From Shimia_B sp039815465 (lineage in GTDB: Bacteria > Pseudomonadota > Alphaproteobacteria > Rhodobacterales > Rhodobacteraceae): a stretch of 64,000 nucleotides of DNA. Below the pieces are notes generated by a model. The model was not told where the DNA came from. It was given only the letters and a program-made list of their open reading frames with translations, and ran no database searches. The position numbers were made by a program, and so were the translations under genes. The stretch spans positions 5,357 through 69,356 of the forward strand of contig JBCBZG010000022.1 in NCBI GenBank assembly GCA_039815465.1, read 5' to 3'. This document shows, one piece after another, positions 52,880 through 61,409 of the stretch (position 1 is the stretch's first letter; the number at the start of each line of letters is the position of its first letter).

Positions 52880-54121
52880 ATGCCCGACACCCATCGCCCC
52901 ACCTCCAAGAGCGCCGACCCCCGCTTGCCCGTTACCGTCCTCTCCGGCTTCCTCGGCGCAGGGAAAACCACGCTCCTCAACCGGGTGCTTAACAACCGTG
53001 AGGGGCGGCGCGTCGCGGTCATCGTCAATGACATGTCCGAGGTGAATATCGACGCCGACCTCGTGCGCGCTGACACTGAACTGTCCCGCACCGACGAGAC
53101 GCTGGTGGAGATGTCGAACGGCTGCATCTGCTGCACCCTGCGCGACGACCTGCTGCAGGAGGTCCGCAAGCTGGCCGAAGAAGACCGCTTTGACTACCTG
53201 CTGATCGAATCCACCGGCATCTCCGAACCGCTTCCCGTGGCCGCCACATTCGACTTCCGCGATGAGGACGGCGAAAGCCTCTCCGACGTCTCGCGCCTCG
53301 ACACCATGGTCACGGTCGTCGACGCCGTGAACCTGCTGCAAGATTATTCCAGCCACGACTTCCTCAAGGACCGTGGCGAGACGATGGGCGAGGAGGATGA
53401 GCGCACGCTCGTCGATCTCCTCGTCGAACAGATCGAATTCGCCGACGTGGTGATCCTGAATAAAGTCGCCGATGCCGGGCCCGAGCGCGTAGACGCGGCC
53501 AAAAAAATCATCCGTTCCCTGAACGCCGACGCCAAGATCATCGAGGCGGACTATTCCGAAGTCGCCGCTGACGCGATCCTCGACACTGGGCTTTTTGATT
53601 TCGACAAGGCCCACGAGCACCCGATGTGGGCGAAGGAGCTCTATGGCTTTGCCGACCATGTGCCGGAGACCGAGGAATACGGTGTGGTCAGCTTCGTCTA
53701 CCGCGCGCGGTTGCCGTTCGTGCCAGAGAAAATCCTGACGCTGCTGAACGGCGACCTCCCCGGCGTCATCCGGGCCAAGGGGCATTTCTGGATCGCCACA
53801 CGCCCCGACTGGGTGGCGGAGTTTTCGCTGGCCGGTGCGCTGTCATCGGTCAAACCGCTCGGCACCTGGTGGGCGTCCGTGCCCAAGGAGCGTCACCCCG
53901 ATCACCCCAGCGCCCAGGCCTATATGCGCGAGCACTGGCAGGAGCCGTGGGGCGACCGCCGTCAGGAGATCGTTTTTATAGGCGCAGGGATCGACTGGCC
54001 CACGCTCAAAGCGCGGCTTGACGCGGCGCTTGTGCCTGCCGTGGCGGCCTTGGGTCCCGATAGCTTGCCAGATTTGCCGGATCCGTTCCCGGTCTGGCGC
54101 CGTGCGGATGAGGCGGCATAA
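52880..54121 (+). CDS. CobW/COG0523-family GTPase (zinc metallochaperone type)
   Basis: The protein has 413 residues. Walker A is SGFLGAGKTTLLNRVL and the CxCC metal motif NGCICCTLRDDL. Walker B is DYLLIESTGISEP, followed by the guanine-specificity NKVAD and the C-terminal CobW domain (GVIRAKGHFWIAT). Family members deliver a metal to target enzymes with GTP hydrolysis. The Zur-like palindrome upstream points to the zinc-starvation branch (ZigA/YjiA-like), not to cobalamin synthesis. The length is at the long end for the family. Confidence 0.92.
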   Translation: MPDTHRPTSKSADPRLPVTVLSGFLGAGKTTLLNRVLNNREGRRVAVIVNDMSEVNIDADLVRADTELSRTDETLVEMSNGCICCTLRDDLLQEVRKLAEEDRFDYLLIESTGISEPLPVAATFDFRDEDGESLSDVSRLDTMVTVVDAVNLLQDYSSHDFLKDRGETMGEEDERTLVDLLVEQIEFADVVILNKVADAGPERVDAAKKIIRSLNADAKIIEADYSEVAADAILDTGLFDFDKAHEHPMWAKELYGFADHVPETEEYGVVSFVYRARLPFVPEKILTLLNGDLPGVIRAKGHFWIATRPDWVAEFSLAGALSSVKPLGTWWASVPKERHPDHPSAQAYMREHWQEPWGDRRQEIVFIGAGIDWPTLKARLDAALVPAVAALGPDSLPDLPDPFPVWRRADEAA

Positions 54122-54269
54122 GGCCGAACAGAAAGCGAAATACCACTTAGCCGAGATGTACGAGCCCGAACGCAACGTCGGGCCGCGCCGTTCCGCCCCC
54201 ACGGGGCGGCGCGAACGCCACCCCTCGGACCGGCGCTATAGCTCGGGACGTTTGAGTTCAGGTAGTTAG
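54108..54269 (+). CDS. Small basic hypothetical protein (doubtful)
   Basis: A frame of 53 residues begins inside the end of the CobW gene (ATG at 54108) and is rich in Arg, Lys and Ser (MRRHKAEQKAKYHLAEMYEP then RNVGPRRSAPTGRR). No ribosome-binding site is evident. Its end meets the convergent membrane-protein gene. It could be a real small basic protein or chance coding in high-GC sequence. It is listed because it fills the gap between the two genes. Confidence 0.2.
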   Translation: MRRHKAEQKAKYHLAEMYEPERNVGPRRSAPTGRRERHPSDRRYSSGRLSSGS

Positions 54270-55429
54270 AGCACAAACTCCAAAACATCCCCGCCAAGCC
54301 GCCGGATCACGCCGCCCCAGTAGATCATGCTCGTGTGGTTATGCACGATAGCCGCGCCCAACAGCGCAAAGATCGGCACCAGCGCCACCGATGGCTTCTC
54401 CCGCAGCTTAACGCGGCCTTTCCCCAGCGTTGCCGCAAAAAGGATGAAGGACGCAAAGATATGGAAGCTGATCCACCGCCCGTAATCGAGCGAAAAGATG
54501 TAAAGCGGCAAGAAAAGCAACGCAGGCAAAAGCGCCAAAAGCATCGCCATCCGCCCCGTGCTGAGCTGCGCGACATAAACCAGCGGCACAAGCGCCAGCA
54601 CATAGCCAATCGCCAACTGCAACAGGCTCATAAAGGTCGTGGCGGCCATCACCTCGCCCACGCCATGGGCCAAATCTTCTTCAAGCCACTGGATGGCCGC
54701 GCTGCACATGACCTCTGGCACGTTGCGTTCCAAGAGCGGGGTGCAGACGACCATGTGATCCACGATCTCTGCCGTCAGAAGCGCCTCACCCAGGATCGCA
54801 AAACATGCGAAGGCGGACCCCCAGGCGAACACGTCAAAGATGCGCCGCCGCCGCCGCACCTTTTGCCGGTGGACGAGGTATACGATCCCCATGATCGGCA
54901 AAAAGAGGATCATCGCCTCGTGCGAGGCCACTGCCATAGGCATCAGCACAGCGCCCAGGAGCGCCATCCACAACCGCCGCTCCGCCAGCCCAAGGGTGAA
55001 CAGCCCCAAGGACGCAAAGGCCAAAAGCTCCTTGCGACCGGCGCCTTGCGCGTCCGCCATCCAGAAAAAGACGAAAAACGACCCCGAAAGTGTGATCAGC
55101 ATCAGCGACCCGCTGCCGTCCCGCAGCGCGAGCCGCGTGACAGTGAAATACACCACCGCTGCCAGCACCACCTGCGCCACGCAGACGAGCAAAACCAAAC
55201 CGATCCCCGTGGCGTCCGACACCCAGATCAGCACATCGCCCGAAAAGCTCCGCCGTACCGGCACGTTGACCGAGTTGATCAGCCAATCCCCCTGCTTCCA
55301 CGGGTTCCCCCCGCGGGAGAAATCCTTGGCGATTTGCAGCACGAAATAGATGAACGACACCGCCATGAGCCCGATAAACGGCAGCCTATAGCGGGTGTGG
55401 AACGGGCTGGCCGCTGTTGGTGTGCTCAT
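54266..55429 (-). CDS. Polytopic membrane protein of the arabinose-lipid operon
   Basis: The protein has 387 residues and about ten hydrophobic helices (for example FIGLMAVSFIYFVLQI, IGLVLLVCVAQVVLAAVVYF, GSLMLITLSGSFFVFFWM). A RKELLAF segment resembles EpsG-like polysaccharide proteins, but the match is weak. It overlaps the DprE2-like gene by 4 bases and closes the operon. A role in polymerising or transferring the sugar is possible. No catalytic motif could be fixed. Confidence 0.7.
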   Translation of the reverse strand: MSTPTAASPFHTRYRLPFIGLMAVSFIYFVLQIAKDFSRGGNPWKQGDWLINSVNVPVRRSFSGDVLIWVSDATGIGLVLLVCVAQVVLAAVVYFTVTRLALRDGSGSLMLITLSGSFFVFFWMADAQGAGRKELLAFASLGLFTLGLAERRLWMALLGAVLMPMAVASHEAMILFLPIMGIVYLVHRQKVRRRRRIFDVFAWGSAFACFAILGEALLTAEIVDHMVVCTPLLERNVPEVMCSAAIQWLEEDLAHGVGEVMAATTFMSLLQLAIGYVLALVPLVYVAQLSTGRMAMLLALLPALLFLPLYIFSLDYGRWISFHIFASFILFAATLGKGRVKLREKPSVALVPIFALLGAAIVHNHTSMIYWGGVIRRLGGDVLEFVL

Positions 55430-56163
55430 AGCTTTAGTCCTTTGAATATACCCTCTGGGATCGCACAGATGATCGCCATGATGAGCTGCCAGATCGGGCG
55501 CACATAGATCACGTTCTTGCGCTTGCCCACAGCACGCACGATGGCCGCGCCCACCTCCTGCGGTTGGGCGGTAAGCTTTGCGGGCAGGTCCAGGTCCTCG
55601 GTCATTTGCGTGGCCACAAAGCCGGGCAGAACCGTGACCACGTGCACGCCTTGCTTGGCCAACCGGTTGCGCAGGCCCGATAGGTAGGCCGTGAACCCGG
55701 CCTTGGCCGAGCCATAGATGTAATTCGTCGCCCGCCCGCGGTTCCCCGCGACAGAGCTGATGCCGACAAGCGTCCCGCTCCCACGCGCCTCGAACCGGTT
55801 GGCGAGCTCGGCCAGGATGCTTGCTGGGCCCTCATAGTTCGACCGCATCACCCGCGCGGCGCGCGCGACGTCGGCGGCGTTTTCGTCCTGCTCCCCCATG
55901 AGGCCCACAGCCGTGATCGCCACACGCGGCAGCTCTGGCAGGGCGTCGACAAAGGCGCCGTGGCCCTCGATGGCGAGCGCATCAAACTCGTGCAGCGTCA
56001 CCTCCACGTTGTGGCGCAGCGCCATGTCGGTGCGGTCGGTCTCCAGCGTCTGCACATTGCGCGCGGCCAGTTGGATGGGATGGCCCTGCGCGGCAAAGGC
56101 GTGGGCAACCGCCTGTCCGATGTCGGAACGCGCGCCGAGGATAAGAACGGGGGGCTTCGTCAT
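55426..56163 (-). CDS. SDR oxidoreductase, DprE2-like keto-reductase
   Basis: The protein has 245 residues. The cofactor loop is LILGARSDIGQAVA (GxxxxIG form), followed by GISSVAGNRGRATNYIYGSA with the catalytic Ser, then Tyr and Lys (YGSAK), and VLPGFVATQMTEDL. The C-terminal hydrophobic segment (IWQLIMAIICAIPEGIFKGL) is typical of DprE2 and anchors it to the membrane. In mycobacteria DprE2 reduces the 2-keto intermediate made by DprE1 to decaprenyl-phospho-arabinose. It overlaps DprE1 by ATGA, so the two halves of the epimerase are co-made. Confidence 0.85.
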   Translation of the reverse strand: MTKPPVLILGARSDIGQAVAHAFAAQGHPIQLAARNVQTLETDRTDMALRHNVEVTLHEFDALAIEGHGAFVDALPELPRVAITAVGLMGEQDENAADVARAARVMRSNYEGPASILAELANRFEARGSGTLVGISSVAGNRGRATNYIYGSAKAGFTAYLSGLRNRLAKQGVHVVTVLPGFVATQMTEDLDLPAKLTAQPQEVGAAIVRAVGKRKNVIYVRPIWQLIMAIICAIPEGIFKGLKL

Positions 56164-57485
56164 AATGCGAGCCTTTCTGATTGGGCGGAACGGAAGCGCT
56201 CCTGCCAGGTGTTGTCCGTGCGCTGGGCCTGAAACGCCGCGATCCGGTCGTCAGAGGCCGCGAAGGTCGCCGCCGACATGCGACTGTCTTTGGCCAGGTA
56301 GAACCGTCCGCCATGGTCCAGCGTGATCCGGTCGAGCGCCTCAAGCAGCCGCAAAGTCCGCGCATTCACGGGAAAATCGAGCGCCAGCGTGTAGCCCTCC
56401 ATGGGAAAGGAAAACGCGCTCTCCTGCGCGCCAAAGCGTTTGAGCACCGCCAGAAACGACCCTGCCCCCGCCCGCGAAATCTGCTTGAGCAGCGCCGTCA
56501 GCCCCGCCTCGGAGCTCGCAAGCGGCAGCACGCATTGAAACTGCGCAAACCCCTTGTGCCCATAGATGCGGTTCCAATCCAAGATCGCGTCGAGCGGGTA
56601 GAAATAGCTGTCCCAATCCACGATCTGGGTGCCCGTCTTGCGGCGCCCCATGCGGTAGTAGAGCTCGTTGAACGCCCGCACGCTCAGCCGGTTGAGCGCG
56701 ATCGCGGGAAAGTCGACCGGAACCCGGCGTTTGGACTTTTGGGGCCAAACCAAAGGCGCGCGCTTGGCCTTACCCCGAAGCTCCCCCGGGGTGGCGTGTT
56801 CGCCCAGCATCACCAGCGACCGTCCCAGCTTTGGCCCGGTGGCCAGACAGTCGATCCAAGCGACGGAATAGGTCGCGTCGTGATTGTCTTCGAATATGTC
56901 GATGGCCGCTTTGAGGTTCGGGGCAGGGTGGGTCACTTGGCTGATCCAGGCGGACCCTACCGGCTGCAACCGGATCGCCAGCCGTGTGATCACCCCGGTG
57001 AGCCCCATGCCGCCAAGGGTGTGGTCAAACAGGGTGGCGTTGTCCGTGGCGCTCGCCCGCGTCACCGCGCCGGTTTGGTCCATCACCTCGATCCATTCCA
57101 CACAGGCGCGGAAACTGCCATCCTTGTGGTGGTTCTTGCCGTGAACATCCGCCGCCGCCGCCCCGCCGAGCGTCACGAACTTGGTTCCGGGCGACACCAG
57201 CGGGAACCAACCGCGGGGCAGGAATGCGGTGATCACATCGCCCAAGAGGACGCCAGGTTCGGCGGTGAGGACGCCCCGCTCCGCATCAAAGTCGAGCATC
57301 CGATTGAGATGCCGGGTCGATACCGTCGCGCGCGCGTTGACGGCGCTGTCACCATAGGCGCGCCCATTCCCGCGGGCGATCAGCGTTGGCTCTGCACACA
57401 CGATGGCGCGCAGCGCGTCCAGGTCCCGCGGGGCGTGGCGCTTGGCCTCCACCACGGGGAAACGCCCCCATCCTGCTGTTTTCAT
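56160..57485 (-). CDS. FAD-linked oxidoreductase, DprE1-like
   Basis: The protein has about 441 residues. A PCMH-type FAD-binding domain is shown by LIARGNGRAYGDSAVNARAT, the ALSO-type histidine-free loop SPGTKFVTLGGAAAADVHGK and NHHKDGSFRACVEWIEV. The substrate domain has FQCVLPLASSEAGL and a lysine in FYLAKDSRMS. DprE1 oxidises the 2-hydroxyl of decaprenyl-phospho-ribose. The start MKTAGWGRFPVVE overlaps the upstream gene by 4 bases. Related enzymes exist outside mycobacteria, for example in rhizobial Nod-factor arabinosylation. Confidence 0.87.
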   Translation of the reverse strand: MKTAGWGRFPVVEAKRHAPRDLDALRAIVCAEPTLIARGNGRAYGDSAVNARATVSTRHLNRMLDFDAERGVLTAEPGVLLGDVITAFLPRGWFPLVSPGTKFVTLGGAAAADVHGKNHHKDGSFRACVEWIEVMDQTGAVTRASATDNATLFDHTLGGMGLTGVITRLAIRLQPVGSAWISQVTHPAPNLKAAIDIFEDNHDATYSVAWIDCLATGPKLGRSLVMLGEHATPGELRGKAKRAPLVWPQKSKRRVPVDFPAIALNRLSVRAFNELYYRMGRRKTGTQIVDWDSYFYPLDAILDWNRIYGHKGFAQFQCVLPLASSEAGLTALLKQISRAGAGSFLAVLKRFGAQESAFSFPMEGYTLALDFPVNARTLRLLEALDRITLDHGGRFYLAKDSRMSAATFAASDDRIAAFQAQRTDNTWQERFRSAQSERLAL

Positions 57486-59065
57486 GAGGCCGGTCCGCAG
57501 GCAAATGTCTCCAACCGGGCGCCGTCTGGCAGGGCTTCCGCGAACTTGGGAAGTGCGGCGTCCATCTCCGCCACGCGGTCGAGGTCGATCAGGTAAAACG
57601 ACACCGTCGCCGAGGCAGATGTGACATGGGACGTGATCAGATACGCCGCCAAGCACCAGGTGTCAGGGATATCGTCGAACCAGTCGTCATAGATCATCGC
57701 GTAGGCGATCCCATGGCGCGCGGTGATCTCGTCCAGCTTCTGCGCCGTCCAGCCACCCGCTGCGGTCAGCTGCCGCGCTTCTTCTGAGCCGAGACCCCAT
57801 AGGTCGAGCACGTAATTGTCGTTCTGATACGCCACCCAGCCAAGGTCATTGACCGCCACCGGCGCGGGAAAGAACGTCTCCGTAAAGCGGTGCATCTGGT
57901 ACTGCTGTTGGTAGATATTGGCCGTCGCCGCGGGCGTTTTGGCGATCATGATGCCAAAGGGCATGGCGTAGATCCCCATCGATAGCGCCAGACCCAGGGC
58001 CAGCCCCGCCATCCGCCCGCCATGGGCCACCATCAGCGCCACGACCCCGATGACCATGGCCGCGACCGAATACGCCTCGTACCGGCTGTAATAGTTGAAT
58101 TGCCCGCCCACGACCTGCCCGGCCAACACGGCGCTCACCAGGCCGAAAAACACCCGCTCCCGGGCCGAAAACCGGCTGTCGACGCACATGGCCAGCAGCA
58201 CCGCGGCCGCCAGCGCCATCGTCAGCCCGCGCCCCGAGCGGATGGAGGACTGGAAGTTCTCCAAGATACCCGCGAGCAGGCCAAACACGCTCCCTTCGGA
58301 GGCTTCCGCGGCCACATTCGACTTTGTCATCACCGAACTGGGGAAAAACGGCAGACCCATGGAGCTCATGGTGACCGCGTAGACCCCAAGCGCCACCGCC
58401 ACCAGCAGCGCGAGCCCCGCCGCCGCGCCCCAGTGCCGCGCCCAGGCCAACACGGCGATTGCGCCGCCCGCCAAAACGAGCCCCTCAAACCGGATCGTCG
58501 CGCAGATCAGAACACCGACAAAGACAACCCAGATCGACCCGCGGTCTTCCTCCACCAGCACGGCGTAGAGCCCCACCAGCGCCAACGCGGTGCCAAAGAC
58601 ATGGACGGTATGTTCCATCCCGTTGAGCGGCAAAATCAGGATGCTCAGCACCAGCAGCAGACCTACGGCCATGGCCACAAAGACGACCGCCGCCAAAACG
58701 CTGTCGTCATCGAGCAACAGCCGCGCCACAAACCGCGCCACGACCCAGACCCCCATCAGCCCAAAGCTCGCAGCGACGATGAACGGCCCCAGCGTTCCCA
58801 GCCCAAGCGCCAAACTGCCCGCCATCAGCCAAGGATACAGGATCGATGAGGAGGGGGAGGCGAACTCCCCGTCATTGATCCCGTAGCCGCCCTCCAGGAT
58901 CGATTCCGCCAGCGCCAGATGGATGTAGGGGTCATCGAGCGTGTAGAAAAACGCGCCTTCTGTGAGGCTGAGCGACGCCGCGACCATTACAGCCAGCCCC
59001 AGCGCGCTCAGCGCGGTGGTGAACAGCGCAAAACGCTCCGGCCGGAAAAAGGACCGCCCGCTCAT
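57482..59065 (-). CDS. GT-C-like polytopic membrane glycosyltransferase
   Basis: The protein has about 527 residues. It has ten or more membrane helices, and the first periplasmic loop carries YTLDDPYIHLALAESILEGG. An acidic DD pair at this place is the usual catalytic feature of GT-C enzymes that use polyprenyl-phosphate sugars. The C-terminal 110 residues are soluble and periplasmic (PAPVAVNDLGWVAYQNDNYV onward). It overlaps GtrA and DprE1 genes by 4 bases. It is the best candidate for the enzyme that transfers the arabinosyl unit. Family assignment is tentative. Confidence 0.75.
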   Translation of the reverse strand: MSGRSFFRPERFALFTTALSALGLAVMVAASLSLTEGAFFYTLDDPYIHLALAESILEGGYGINDGEFASPSSSILYPWLMAGSLALGLGTLGPFIVAASFGLMGVWVVARFVARLLLDDDSVLAAVVFVAMAVGLLLVLSILILPLNGMEHTVHVFGTALALVGLYAVLVEEDRGSIWVVFVGVLICATIRFEGLVLAGGAIAVLAWARHWGAAAGLALLVAVALGVYAVTMSSMGLPFFPSSVMTKSNVAAEASEGSVFGLLAGILENFQSSIRSGRGLTMALAAAVLLAMCVDSRFSARERVFFGLVSAVLAGQVVGGQFNYYSRYEAYSVAAMVIGVVALMVAHGGRMAGLALGLALSMGIYAMPFGIMIAKTPAATANIYQQQYQMHRFTETFFPAPVAVNDLGWVAYQNDNYVLDLWGLGSEEARQLTAAGGWTAQKLDEITARHGIAYAMIYDDWFDDIPDTWCLAAYLITSHVTSASATVSFYLIDLDRVAEMDAALPKFAEALPDGARLETFACGPAS

Positions 59066-59487
59066 GCCGCGCTCCCTGGCTCCAAGACGCGGTTGAACAC
59101 GAACCGCCGGTCGAGCTGGTATTTGACCACATAGCCGATGGATAGCCCGATCACGGCGCCAAGCTCGCGCATCAGGTCGGTCTCCCACACGAGCCAAAAC
59201 GCGGTCTCGGTGCCCCAAAAGATCGCCGTCGTGATCACGCCCATGAGGGTATAGAGCGAAAACTTCTGCCCATGGGCCTTCACGCCTGTGTCGAGGTCGT
59301 AAAAGATCCAGCGCTTATCGAGCGCGTATTTGATGATGAGCCCGACAAGCGTGCCCGCCGCCACCGCCACGGCAAAAATGGCCCCACCGTCGCCCCATGT
59401 TAGCACCACACGCTGCATGGCCAGGTTCGCAATCGTCGCCACCACCGCAAACGCCGCGTAGCGAAAAACCAACATGCGCAAGCTCAC
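59062..59487 (-). CDS. GtrA-family membrane protein
   Basis: The protein has about 141 residues from a GTG at 59487 whose GTGA overlaps the previous stop. Four membrane helices, with RYAAFAVVATIANLAMQRVV, IIKYALDKRWIFYD and VIGLSIGYVVKYQLDRRFVF, the last being the GtrA signature. GtrA proteins help move or present polyprenyl-phosphate sugars at the membrane; a relative accompanies the arabinan genes of mycobacteria. The position between UbiA and the GT-C-like gene fits that role. Confidence 0.9.
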   Translation of the reverse strand: MSLRMLVFRYAAFAVVATIANLAMQRVVLTWGDGGAIFAVAVAAGTLVGLIIKYALDKRWIFYDLDTGVKAHGQKFSLYTLMGVITTAIFWGTETAFWLVWETDLMRELGAVIGLSIGYVVKYQLDRRFVFNRVLEPGSAA

Positions 59488-60212
59488 AGCAGCGCCCCAC
59501 CCACAACAAAGAGCAAGATGGCCAGGAAACAAAAGCGGCTCATCTGGTCTTTGACCGCGTAGACGACGGGGTCGTCATGCATCTCCCCCCGGTGGGTGAT
59601 GAGGATCGTGCGCGTGATCCAGTAGAGCAGGATGCCGCACACCCCCCAAAGCGCGCTGGGCCGGTCGTAGAGCACCACCACCGCGGGGGAGGAGATATAA
59701 AGCGCCAAGATCAGCACCGCCGCATAGCCTGCCGTAAACGAGATCATGGGGATGATCGGCAAATCATCCACGTGATAGCCGCGCCCGCGGGCTTTGATCT
59801 TGCCCTGCTTGGCGTTGTCGACCAGCTCCGCTTGGCGCTTGACGGCGGCCAGTGACAGGAAAAAGAACATCGAAAAGGCAAAGAACCAGACAGTGAGCGG
59901 GATTTGCGTCGCCGTGCTGCCGGCCAGGATGCGCAGCGTGTAAAGCAGTGCCAGAACGCAGATATCGATGACCACTTGCCGCTTGAGGTAAAGCGAATAG
60001 GCCAGGGTCAGCGCATAATAGATCGCCATGACCGCAATGAACTGCCAACTGACAAAGGCCGCAAAGATCGTCCCCGCGATAAGCAGCGCCGCCGCCATCC
60101 AGGTGCCCGACGCAATGGGAATGGCGCCGGAGGCAAATGGGCGGTGCTTCTTGCTCGCATGCGCCCGGTCCGCGTTCAGGTCCAAAAGGTCGTTGAGCAC
60201 ATAGACGCTCAC
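59484..60212 (-). CDS. UbiA-family polyprenyl-phosphate phosphoribosyltransferase, C-terminal part
   Basis: The protein has 242 residues from GTG 60212. It holds the first catalytic motif NDLLDLNADRAHASKKHRP (NDxxDxxxD), LAYSLYLKRQVVIDICVLAL and the remaining membrane helices. The segment normally before this motif (LRPHQWMKN and helix 1) is at the end of the neighbouring HAD gene. The two frames overlap as GTGA, so either the fused HAD-UbiA gene has lost one base or it was divided into two coupled genes. Inserting one C at 60209-60211 would rejoin them as LVASSVYVLND. The family transfers 5-phosphoribose to decaprenyl phosphate. Confidence 0.85.
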   Translation of the reverse strand: MSVYVLNDLLDLNADRAHASKKHRPFASGAIPIASGTWMAAALLIAGTIFAAFVSWQFIAVMAIYYALTLAYSLYLKRQVVIDICVLALLYTLRILAGSTATQIPLTVWFFAFSMFFFLSLAAVKRQAELVDNAKQGKIKARGRGYHVDDLPIIPMISFTAGYAAVLILALYISSPAVVVLYDRPSALWGVCGILLYWITRTILITHRGEMHDDPVVYAVKDQMSRFCFLAILLFVVGGALL

Positions 60213-60901
60213 GCCACCAAACTGAAGGAGATGAAGGCAAGAAGCGACATCACAAATGTCGTGCCTTCAAGCACATGCGAGGTCAGCATGGGCAAAAAGA
60301 CCAAGATGTTTTTCATCCACTGATGCGGCCGCAGCGCCTTGAGATAGCTGCGCGCGGTCGGGCTGTGGGTGGCGAGATGCTCTGTCTCCTCAGCGGCGCT
60401 TTCGGCGGCATTGCGCAGCGCAGCGTCTGCATTGACGGTGATGGCGCGCTTGGCATGGGCCCACACCGCGACATCGGCGGTGGAATCGCCCATGTAGGAA
60501 TAGGCCCGCTCCCCGTACCGCTTGATCAAGAACGCCGCCTTGCGCTGCCCTTTGAGGTTTTCTGTCCCGTCAGAGCCATGGATGTCGTCAAAGATGCCCA
60601 GATGCGCCCCTATGGCGTCCGCGATGGCCTGATCGCTCGCCGTCACGAGCGCGGTCTTGCCGCCCTCGGCGCGCCAACGCTCGATATAGGCGATGACCTC
60701 CGGGTCGTAGGGCAGGGTGGTTACATCAATCCGCGCGGCCCCAGCCAGGTAGCGCTTCAGCGCCGCCTTCCCCTGCGCCAAGGCCAGCGCAGAGCGCACA
60801 GGGCTGCGCCAATCGCGGCCCGCTGCTGACCAAAAGCTTTCGTAAAGCATGTCGCTGCGCAGCAACGTGCCATCAAGATCAACAACGAGAATGTCGCCCA
60901 T
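60209..60901 (-). CDS. HAD-superfamily phosphatase fused to the first helix of UbiA
   Basis: The protein has about 230 residues from ATG 60901. HAD motif I is VVDLDGTLLRSD (Asp8 and Asp10), motif II TALVTASDQAIADA, and motif IV MGDSTADVAVW. It probably removes the phosphate from the polyprenyl-phosphoribose made by the UbiA part. The last 45 residues (SYLKALRPHQWMKN onward, with FVMSLLAFISFSLVA) are not HAD but the N-terminal helix of UbiA. Relatives are single polypeptides of about 480 residues, so this end is a break point. First gene of the operon. Confidence 0.87.
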   Translation of the reverse strand: MGDILVVDLDGTLLRSDMLYESFWSAAGRDWRSPVRSALALAQGKAALKRYLAGAARIDVTTLPYDPEVIAYIERWRAEGGKTALVTASDQAIADAIGAHLGIFDDIHGSDGTENLKGQRKAAFLIKRYGERAYSYMGDSTADVAVWAHAKRAITVNADAALRNAAESAAEETEHLATHSPTARSYLKALRPHQWMKNILVFLPMLTSHVLEGTTFVMSLLAFISFSLVA

Positions 60902-61409
60902 ATGCTCGCCCAAGATGCGGGTCCTGCTGTGTTCTGTTTCGTTCCCGGTTACACAATGACATCTGCGCTGTCGCCCCTCGCGCAAAAATTTGTCGCAGGA
61001 TGGCTTTTTCGCACCGCTGGTGCGGCGCCAACTCCACTGCGGTTTTGCGCGCACATAAAGCGGCCCAAGCGAGGTGTTGCACGCGCACCCAAATAATGCG
61101 CGCGGGCGGTTGAACTCCGCTTAACCCTGCACTACCTCAAAGCTTCCGCAGGGGGCGATTGATTCGCGCCCTGTTTTTTGCGTCGCAACAGTTTGAGGAG
61201 CTTTTCACCACCGCCAAACCGCTGACGCCTTTCAAAAAAAGCTGCCACACCTTTCGCTACCTGGCAAGCCTGACAGTTTTTTTGGAAAGACGACGGGACG
61301 CACGCATTGGGCTCGCGTGCAGGGATAGACGTCTTTTCAATAGGTCTTTGAGCGCTGTCATCCGGCCGCCCCACGGTATGAGAGCAGCAAAGATGGAGTG
61401 CGATCGCGC
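60902..61409. promoter_or_regulatory. Intergenic region before rpoB
   Basis: About 508 bases between the leftward HAD gene and rpoB. It must carry the promoter of the leftward operon and at least part of the rpoB leader. An intrinsic terminator lies at 61150-61179. No rplJ or rplL gene is present, although rplL usually precedes rpoB. No clear promoter boxes were fixed. Confidence 0.5.
61150..61179 (+). terminator. Intrinsic terminator upstream of rpoB
   Basis: AGGGGGCG (61150-61157) pairs with CGCGCCCT (61165-61172) across an ATTGATT loop with a minor mismatch, followed by GTTTTTT. No rightward gene precedes it in the window. It may be an attenuator of the rpoB leader or a leftover end of an earlier rplL transcript. 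Confidence 0.65.
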
